From Avena insularis (Eukaryota > Streptophyta > Magnoliopsida > Poales > Poaceae), in the NCBI GenBank assembly GCA_023614405.1, contig CM042697.1, positions 161,176,149 through 161,240,148 of the forward strand: 64,000 bases of DNA, in the 5' to 3' direction. This document shows positions 56,872 to 64,000 of the stretch, one piece after another (within the stretch, counting starts at the first letter, position 1; every line of letters starts with the position of its first letter). The notes beneath the pieces are model-generated. The model worked only from the letters and a program-made list of their open reading frames with translations. It did not search any database and was not told where the DNA came from. The position numbers and the translations under genes were made by a program.

Positions 56872-57154
56872 AATGGGAAATATGCAAATTGCCCCTCCAT
56901 CCCCACATCACTGCCCCATCAGTCATTGGCTTTGACGGCCCCATCGTTCATTGGCTTTGATGGCCCCACAGAACGGCCCTATTTTTCATTGGCTGCAACG
57001 GCCACCCAATCAGGAAAAAAGCGGCCCACAAGTCAGCGAGAGATGGATGGCGGGTCCGATGTGTATCTTGGCCCCACCCGTCAGCACATAACGGCCACGG
57101 ATGGACCCGCCCCAATGCAGTCCCACCGGTCGGCATGTAACGGTCAAGCCTTTG
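56872..57154 (-). repeat. MULE right inverted end (cut by element C)
   Basis: Reverse complement of the left end. Repeated units CCCATC(A/G)TTCATTGGCTTTGA lie at about 56907-56960, and GGCCCCACCCGTCAGCACATAACGG-like text near the tip. CTTTG at 57150-57154 precedes element C. Confidence 0.55.
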
Positions 57155-60100
57155 TGTAACATCCCAAAAATATTAAACTAGAATCATCAAACTCTAATCT
57201 TCAAAATTAGGGTTAACAAAAACTTTTCTAAATAAAAATATGAAAGCATGCATGTGTGTATGCATTCCATTTTGGATTCTTTTGAATTGCCTTGTTTATG
57301 TGTTTCTTTGCTTGTAAATGGATTCTTATGTGAAATAAACATCATCTAAACAATCCCCACACTTTTCCCAAAGACAAATAAATCAAAACAAACAAAATAA
57401 GGGAATGGTCATTTTGGCCAATTGAACTCCCATGCCTACTTTGGCTGTCTCTAACTTTCAAAACTTAACAGAAACTTGTTTGGATCTTTGCACCCCTTGA
57501 TAGTACTCATAACAGAGTACCAAGGCCCACTTTGTGATCATCCAAAAACATTTGAATGCATAGTTTAAAAGACAGTTCAAAATTGAATCTTTATCATATG
57601 GGAAGATCCCACTTTTGCAAAAACCACTCAAACAAGCTCAACTTTCAAAACCCAAGCATCCACAGACTCACCAGCACATGCCTAGCACACCCACCAAAAT
57701 CCTTTTCAAAATTCAAAGCTTGAATTCTTGCGGCCATTTCATCAAACACCTTGCAGATACAAATCTAAACACTATAGTGAGCAGTGATTTGAGCCTAACT
57801 TGTTCCCTCTCTAGCTCACAACAACCTCAGTAGATCATCTAGCCAACTTAACTAAGCACTAGCCCCCACCATAAGCTTGGCAATGTCATCAATGGTGAAC
57901 AGCCGAAGCCACCCATGTCACCCCAGTGTGGACAGCAGGCTATAGGAAGAACTAGTCGTGCCAACCTTGTCTGGGAGGTAGCCCATGCCTCACCACCCCC
58001 TCTCGACCAGCCCTGCCTCGCAAACAGCGACCAAAACCGCCAGGAACGCCGCGCCCGTGCCACTGTCAACCATGCCGAGCATGCGCCAGAGCGCCACCCT
58101 CGACACGCCATTGCATCTGCGGCGCCGCCTCGCCGCGTGCATACACGATCACCACCGTCCTAAGAGACCGCCAGACATCCCCGTTCGCCGCCCCATGCCT
58201 CACAGCCACCGCTCGCCGTCGAAGACGCCGCCTCTGCCGTGCAGAGCATCGCATGTTCCAGACCATTTGCCACCGCCCCTACATGGGCATTAAAGCCATA
58301 GAGCATCGCCAGGAGACCACCGATCGATCTCCACCACCGGCCATGCCTCTAGCAGCCCGTAGCCATGTCGCCACCGTCGCCTGCCCATCCCGTTCAGTCT
58401 CGTCGTCGAGACTATAAATAGAGGCCTCCCCCACTCAAACTCTTCACACCATTCTACTCCCCTCTCCTCACTGATCGTTCCACCCCATTCCCGGAGCAAG
58501 GCGAGCAGCGCTTCGTCGAAATTTCACCAGAGCCCGCCGCTGCTAGAGAAGAAGGGGGCCAGTGATTGGAGCCACCCCAGGAGAAGCTGCCGGTACCAAG
58601 AGGTTCGCCGTCGTTCGCCCGCATCTCCGACCTTCGCCTGAGCCCCGGTGAGCCCCCGACGACCCCCACCTGCCGCATTAGGTTTCTGTCTCGCCAGCGC
58701 CGCCCGACGTGGACGATGAGTAGCAGCCGTTCGATTAGACTTAGATCGTGCGGATGAGATTGCCCCGTACCGCTTCTCGTTTAAAGAGCCACTGACTGGT
58801 GGAACCCCCCTGTCAGTTGAGCCCCGCACCGCGGAGTGACACTGGGTCGGCCCGTTAACAGTTCCCGCACAGCCCATTCATTTGAATTTGGAGTTTTCCA
58901 TTTTCATTCAAACATAGTTCTCTACCTAGTTTCAAAAATCGACCCAGATCGATTTAGTGAACCAAATTGAATGAAACCAGTTTTGTTAGAAAGGTCTTGA
59001 AATGATTAATCCAAGCCCATTGGATTCAAATCATTTGGATCTTTAGATCACCCTTGGTAAAAATAACAAGGCAGAAGCTTTTCTGCATTCAAACATTTTT
59101 GAAATTTAAACTATAATAGCTTTTGAGTTGATTCCAACTCTCAAAAATCACATTTGATCATACCTTTCAGAATATATAAAAAACATATAGGTTTACTTAC
59201 AGAAATAATGTTCAAGTAATAAAAGAATGCCACATAGGCATTTCTAGCCACTTTATTTAATTAAAATAAAATAATAAAACCTTATTAAATTGTGACACCA
59301 CTTTAAATCACATTCCCATGGACTAAAATATGTGGTGATGACATGTGTCAACATGATCCCATGTTTGGTTTGGAGAATATTAAATCTTAAGTAGTTTTTC
59401 AATGAGTAGAAATTACTTTTCTAAAACCAAAATCTTTAAGTCAAATGCTTGTAATGTTAGTGATGATGCTAGATCATCTATAGAACCCTTGTGTGTGATG
59501 ATTGCAAGTAGTTAAGTATTGTTTGGTGATTGTGTACCTCGTATTTATTCATAGACGCTAGTATCGACCAAGGATACGAGGAGGAAGGAGGATACTACGA
59601 AGAAGAAGCCGAGGAGAACTTCAACCACTGCTCTGCACAAGGCAAGCCAATACTTGCAAGATATTAACTTAGCAAGCTTTACTGATACTGATGCAAGCCT
59701 TACTAATCAAGTTGACCTATGCAAGCCTAATACTACTAGTTGAATGTGCAAGCTAACACTTGCAATTATGAAAGTTAGATAACCTATGCAATGCACTAAG
59801 CATTCTTGGTTGGACACATTTGATGATACCCAATCCTAGTTTTACTTGCAAGCTTCTACTTTATTTCTTTATCAAAGCTTGTACTTAGAGTTTACTTTAG
59901 TAAATTGTAGATTCTAGAAAGATATTTGAAGGTTGCATAAAGAGCATAAAATTTGGCCTAAGCTAGATAATCTTGATGTCATCCCAAGCCATAAGATTGA
60001 ACTTAGTTGAAACTCCACTAGTTTACCACCCCTCATTAGTACTCACCCCCACTCATAGATGCTAGTGCTAAGCATAAAACTTGATCAACCTTAGATGGGA

Positions 60101-61222
60101 TTACTTGGTGGAAAATGGTTATGAAAACCTTAGAATGATGGATCATTCTACTGAGATGTTTTGACATGTGTTTCCGAACACCAGATGATTTTGGTGATGA
60201 AAATGTTAAGGCATGAGGCTTAGCCCTTTATAAAACTGATGGTTGTCTGGATGTGATACCATTCCAATTTTACCGTACAACCACAATACCCGAAGATTGG
60301 GTAGGGCTTGACTGGAAACTTATATACCTTAGTATTGGTTCCCTCCCGGCCAAGGTCTGAGCTGAGTATACCTTGTGAAGATTGTCCCCCTGTGCAGTAC
60401 CCAAGATGACAGTTGGTCATGGTTGGGAGGCCAAACTCACAGGAGAGGTGCTTATACTAGGGCGTGTAATTGAAAGGTTAGGATTGATTATCCGCATCGA
60501 GTATGGTGAATTCAAGATTTGTTCTCGGATGTATCGAATGTTGTGGTGAAAGTGTACAATCTTTGCAGAGTGTCAAACTATTGAATAGCAGCGTCATGAT
60601 TATGGACAGTTGGAGTGGCCATACTGTTCCCCCGTCAGATGTTTTCAAAATGACTTGTGAAATGAATTGAGACTTTGACTTGACCACAACAGAGTTGTGT
60701 CATGAGATACAATTTCCCACTTAGGTGTTATAAAATTTCATTTAGCCTTCTCTTGCTTCTGAACTTAGTAGAGGTAAATCTAGCTTTTTGCAAAACAACC
60801 CTAGAGCCTAGTGCCCTATTACAAAAACCCCCCTTCACTTGCTAATATTAGTTTGCGAGTACTTAAAGAGTACTCATGGCTTTGTCCCTGGCTATTCTCG
60901 TGGCCAGACTATGAAGAGGAGTACCAGGATGATGGACCCCAGGAAGGTTATGACAACTAGGATCATCTCCCATCGTCAGCATTGCCTGTGACCTCGAAGA
61001 TGGAGCTTCGCCTACACTACCATTGTTATTACGTATTTCCGCTGCTTGAGTTGTATTAAGAACTGGATCATGAGATCCTTATTTGTGTAAGACCTTATGT
61101 ATGGTTTATAATGGATGATGTACTGTGGTATCCAATTCTGTTATGTCTCGCAAAAATGGTAATACTGGGATTGCGATGTATGGCATAACAGGCATCTAGG
61201 ATTAAAAATCCGGGTGTTGACA
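57155..61222 (+). repeat. Element C 5' LTR (4.07 kb)
   Basis: TGTAACATCCCAAAAA...GGGTGTTGACA. TATAAATAG is at 58413-58421. The leader ends CCCCG|GTGAGC at 58647, giving a 907-bp first intron to TTCATAG at 59554. Exon 2 is 59555-59641 (87 nt). A GC-AG intron follows (59642-60907), and exon 3 carries a stop at 60958-60960. The degenerate CTTTGCAGAG palindrome is at 60561-60570. ORFs at 57848-58877 lie in the GC-rich leader and are noise. Confidence 0.9.
59555..60960 (+). other. Exon-intron-exon cassette inside the element C LTR
   Basis: This is the best-preserved copy of a cassette found in all chromovirus LTRs here. Exon-like block 59555-59641 reads QGYEEEGGYYEEEAEENFNH and ends CACAAG|GCAAGC. 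The acceptor is GTGGCCAG at 60907. Joined in phase 1, the frame continues DYEEEYQDDGPQEGYDN and stops at TAG 60958. The peptide is acidic and Tyr-rich. No ATG is seen in frame in the upstream leader exon, so how it is translated, or whether it is, is open. Splicing is inferred, not shown. Confidence 0.5.
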
Positions 61223-61224
61223 AG

Positions 61225-61237
61225 TTGGTATCAGAGC
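61225..61237 (+). promoter_or_regulatory. Element C primer binding site
   Basis: TGGTATCAGAGCC, two bases after the LTR end. Initiator tRNA-Met type. Confidence 0.88.
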
Positions 61238-61452
61238 CATCTTGACCATAGGAGACCCTAGTTAGACTGGACGTTTGAATCAAAAACTTAGTTTCAAAAC
61301 CAAAAGAAGCAAATATTTACCAAAACTTATTCCCATTCTTATCACTTTGATTCTTTCATAAAAATTCATGTTCCTCAAAAACTCTTGCAAAATACCTAAA
61401 ATTTGACACACTTGATCACTCTACTAACTTACTCATCCTATATTCTTAATAG

Positions 61453-62010
61453 ATGGACGTGAAGTACAGCAAGTTTTATCAGTTGGGGAATGGAGGAGAC
61501 CTTATCTTTGAGAGGGATTTGGACCAGCTTTCGGAACTTCTGGAGCGTCCACACCGCGAGTTCTTCGGAGCTCAGCTCAATGATCAAGGAGGAGAAGATC
61601 TGCAGTGGCTAATTGTTGCAAGTCTTCGAGGAAAGATTGAACCTCCCACTGCTAAGGGAATTCGGTTTACCTTAAGAGAGAACAACTGGCTCGATGGACT
61701 TGCCAGGGCCATGCAGGAAGCTCTTTCCCGTCTGTGTGGGCAGAGTATCAACCAGATCAAGGGAACCCGCTTTGAGTTTTGCCCAAGGCGTGATGCTAAT
61801 GGACAACCGCTGGAAGCCCCATACCACCATGAGCTGAAGACTCAGTTGGACCACCTTAGCTTCATGATGTACGATCGTCAGCAAGAATTAGACAACTGCC
61901 GTGACTACTCCAACCGCAAGTCCGCCATCATCAAGACGAAGGATCAAACCATCGCCATGCTAGCGAAGGATCGCAAGTCTCGCCGCCGTCAGCTCGACAA
62001 GAAGGTGTAG
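61453..62010 (+). pseudogene. Element C pre-gag ORF, N-terminal part, cut by insertion
   Basis: The frame opens MDVKYSKFYQLGNGGDLIFE 220 bases after the PBS and stays open for 184 codons to RRRQLDKK. The D-family LTR then adds a Val and a stop. It has a globular N-terminal part (REFFGAQLNDQGGEDLQWL, FTLRENNWLDGLARAMQEAL, LCGQSINQIKGTRFEFCPR) and the beginning of a coiled coil. E1 holds the missing acidic C-terminal part. The high identity to the E1 copy, with differences that keep the frame, suggests the gene was functional in the family. No known domain recognised. Confidence 0.75.
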
Positions 62011-64000
62011 AGTTCCCAACCTTAGATAAGGTAGAGATCCCTGTGTTTTACAATGCTAGTCCCTGGATCAATAGCTAGCATCCACAGTTAAGATGTAATA
62101 TCAAGAAACAAAGGTCATAATATAACTTTATAACCAGGAATAACATAATTTTATTACATCTTACATAGCTCATTTGGCTATTACATTACATTGCAGCAGA
62201 ATATCTATAAGCATGGGGTCCTTCATCTTCAAAGTGCCACAGGCAAACATGTTGGTTGTAGACTTGTAATCCTAATCAATCAACTTCACTAATATCAATC
62301 AAACCTGCAACATTACAAGTTACAGCCACAAGGGTCAATACATTTGAATTGTATTGGCAAGTTTCACTACTATGTAGAATTTAAGTGGATCCTATCATTA
62401 CATGCATATTTGGCTAAGTAGGGTTTAAGGCTCATTTGCAGAAAGCAATAATTTATCCTATCTTTTCAAAATGGTTTTGATCTTTTGTCAAATCTTTCTG
62501 AACTCCTTGGTAAATCCCCAAGTGTTTCAAGTCTTTGTCAAAATCTCTTGAGCTCCTTGGTAAATCCCCAAGTGCTTCAAGTTTTTATCAAAATCTCTTG
62601 AGCTCCTTGGTAAATCCCCAAGTGCTTCAAGTTTTTATCAAAATCTCTTGAGCTCCTTGGTACCCCCAAGTGCTTCAAGTCTTTTGTTGTCACTTTAAAG
62701 TTTTTCTTTTAGAAATTGGAATGTCGAGATTTCCCATAGCTTCAAGCTTTAGTTCCTCAGTATTGTCCATAACCGGGGACACGGCTAAGTACTTAGAATT
62801 TTTATCTTCCGCAGAAGTTGTACACTTTACCCACATGACACAATCTCATCTTGTTGCCACCAGTGGCCGCTGGATAAGTACTCACCAAGATGGAGTACTG
62901 GCAGATTGAGAATGTGACGAAGTCTTTCCAGAGGGTCCTCCCATACACCATTGCTAGCTTGTCTTCAGGCACCAATGTAGGGTTCCTAGTTCCCTCATTT
63001 CCAGTAACCTGAAGACAATGCATGGGTCTTCCCAATGTAGTTGACTAAGCCAGAGCCATATTAGCATGTGGCTGTACACGAAAGCCAAAGTTGGAGAAAC
63101 ATGTTCAATCTCTAAGTCCCTAGGTGGTTTTCTTTTGGTGCACAACACAAAGAGATTGCCATAGACATGGTTCCTTTTGTTGTCACCTTGTCCAAAACTT
63201 GAGTATCCTTGTCCACCCAGGTGTATCATTGAGTACTTGTTTTATTATATAAAAACACAAGTCTTTTCTTAACTTCATAAAAATCTCAACATGTATCTCT
63301 TCTCAAAATATCTAGCATGGCTAAGCATTTTACAACTACATTGTTTCCACTAAGGAATTTATAAGGTATCCTATTAGGATTTAGCATAGCATAAGTATAG
63401 CAATTCTTTTCATGCATGTTTCAAAATCCACTAAGTATAATGAAAATAGTAGGACTTTAGATGATAGTGTCACTTGCCTTTTTGGTAGGGAATGTTGGTT
63501 CACTTCCTGATCTTGCTAATCTCAAACTCTTCTAGTTTCACTACAAGTCAATCAAGCAAACACAAATTCAACTAGCATTCCAAACAAATTTTCAAACAAC
63601 TCAATCTCACATAAAATCATAGAAGCTAAGTCATGCATGCAAGCATGCAAAAATAGTTTTATTTGCAAAGGTGGTCTCCACTAGGCTCTAAACTTTGTAA
63701 AGTCCAAAGTGGTCATTTTCCAAAGTGGCAAAGTCATTTGCAAAAGGTTTTATCTATAAACCATTTTTAAATCCAATCATTATTTTATGTGGTGGAAAAT
63801 GTTTTTAGTAAAGCAACAATTTTATATTGTTCACCAAATAAGTTGTTAATTCTCATAACTTGGTGTTTAGGTTCAGTAGCTTTGAATCAAAACATTTTCC
63901 AAAGGTTTTTGTTCAAAAATCATTTCCATAGCAAAACCAATATTTTTATTTGACTAGAAATGAGCAAATTCAAGTTTTTATTCCTAAACTTCACAAAATC
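62006..64000 (-). repeat. D-family LTR (minus), continues past the window
   Basis: TGTAGAGTTCCCAACC at 62006 is the reverse complement of a D-type LTR end, and 62006-62160 is nearly identical to D's 43530-43687. The left duplication is GAAGG (62001-62005). Reading minus: exon-like block 63540-63478 (63 nt) ends AAG|GCAAGT, the TTGCAG acceptor ends at 62305 (1173-bp intron), and the frame then ends DISEVD-stop. A TGA lies in the 63-nt block. The stem-loop is at 62041-62087, and a CTTCCGCAGAAG near-palindrome is at 62807-62818. Confidence 0.85.
62501..62695 (-). repeat. 50-bp tandem repeat, about 4 copies
   Basis: Units starting A(A/G)CTCCTTGG at 62501, 62551, 62601 and 62651 have an exact 50-base period; the last is shortened. 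The array sits inside the putative LTR intron and is absent from solo LTR D, so it arose in this copy's lineage. Confidence 0.88.

Larger units (their letters stand above)
48856..57154. mobile_element. Mutator-like element (MULE), nested into by three other elements
   Basis: The left end (from about 48988) and the reverse complement of the right end (57154 inward) share about 50 bases at roughly 80% identity, with blocks such as GTTACATG and TTGGGGCGGGTC. These are long terminal inverted repeats. The left arm drives a plus-strand gene with a MuDR-transposase-like N-terminus (49575-50083). The right arm starts a minus-strand gene (about 56871-55954). Element C interrupts the right end at 57155, so the last 130 bases or so of the right repeat lie outside the window. 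The left border near 48856 is set by loss of the F2 match; the 9-bp target duplication cannot be checked. Confidence 0.6.
57155..64000 (+). mobile_element. Element C: E1-family Gypsy element, 5' end
   Basis: 5' LTR 57155-61222, PBS at 61225, and an intact start of the pre-gag ORF at 61453, cut at 62005 by a D-family LTR. Gag and pol would lie past the window. It is the same family as E1 and solo LTR B, in the opposite orientation to E1. Confidence 0.88.

Overview
The window reads as repeat-rich intergenic DNA of a large plant genome, most likely a pooid grass (Triticeae/Aveneae/Poeae type). This rests on an Athila/Sabrina-type LTR with its 'cttgggga' polypurine end, a SIRE-type Copia LTR, 3-4 kb chromovirus LTRs starting TGTAACATCCC, and a Mutator-like element with long inverted ends. 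The species cannot be fixed from the sequence. I found no host gene, rRNA, tRNA or CRISPR. Essentially every base can be assigned to transposable elements, nested at least five deep.

Nesting, from the outside in. A Tork-like Copia relic (F1, minus, 44350-46013) carries a SIRE-type Copia (plus, 30509-44349) in its LTR and a sister copy F2 (minus, 46014-48855) in its body. The SIRE copy is interrupted by E1, a chromovirus-like Gypsy element (minus, 16883-30508, running off the left edge of the nest), and by two solo LTRs (B, 31518-35461, TSD GATGG; D, 39647-43687, TSD CATAT). E1 is in turn broken in reverse transcriptase by an Athila element (plus, 1-3785 and 15598-16882) and between protease and RT by a composite LTR-like block X (17363-23676). 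The Athila 3' LTR contains a structurally complete Tekay/Del-type chromovirus (minus, 3786-15597, TSD TTTCA). F2 is broken by a Mutator-like element (MULE, 48856-57154), which holds a Sabrina-type Athila 3' end (50089 to about 55930). That in turn holds a solo LTR (50368-53581, TSD GTGAA). The right MULE end is broken by element C (plus, 57155 onward, same LTR family as E1 and B), and C's first ORF is broken by a D-family LTR (minus, 62006 to the window end).

The coding content is retroelement gag, protease, RT, RNase H, integrase and chromodomain, nearly all decayed by stops and frameshifts. Beyond the textbook set there are ORFs between PBS and gag in both chromovirus families, a coiled-coil ORF downstream of Athila integrase, an acidic ORF downstream of SIRE pol, and a pair of homologous open frames antisense to two Athila elements.

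The most interesting signal lies inside the chromovirus LTRs. All nine copies, from several families, contain an AAG|GCAAG(T/C) site that looks like a GC-AG intron donor. Eight of the nine have an exon-like block before it whose length is a multiple of three (87, 87, 87, 63, 63, 54, 54, 51 nt). Where an acceptor can be placed, the best-preserved copies read through the junction in one frame to a short acidic peptide and a stop. Shared palindromes and a conserved stem-loop sit at fixed places around this cassette.
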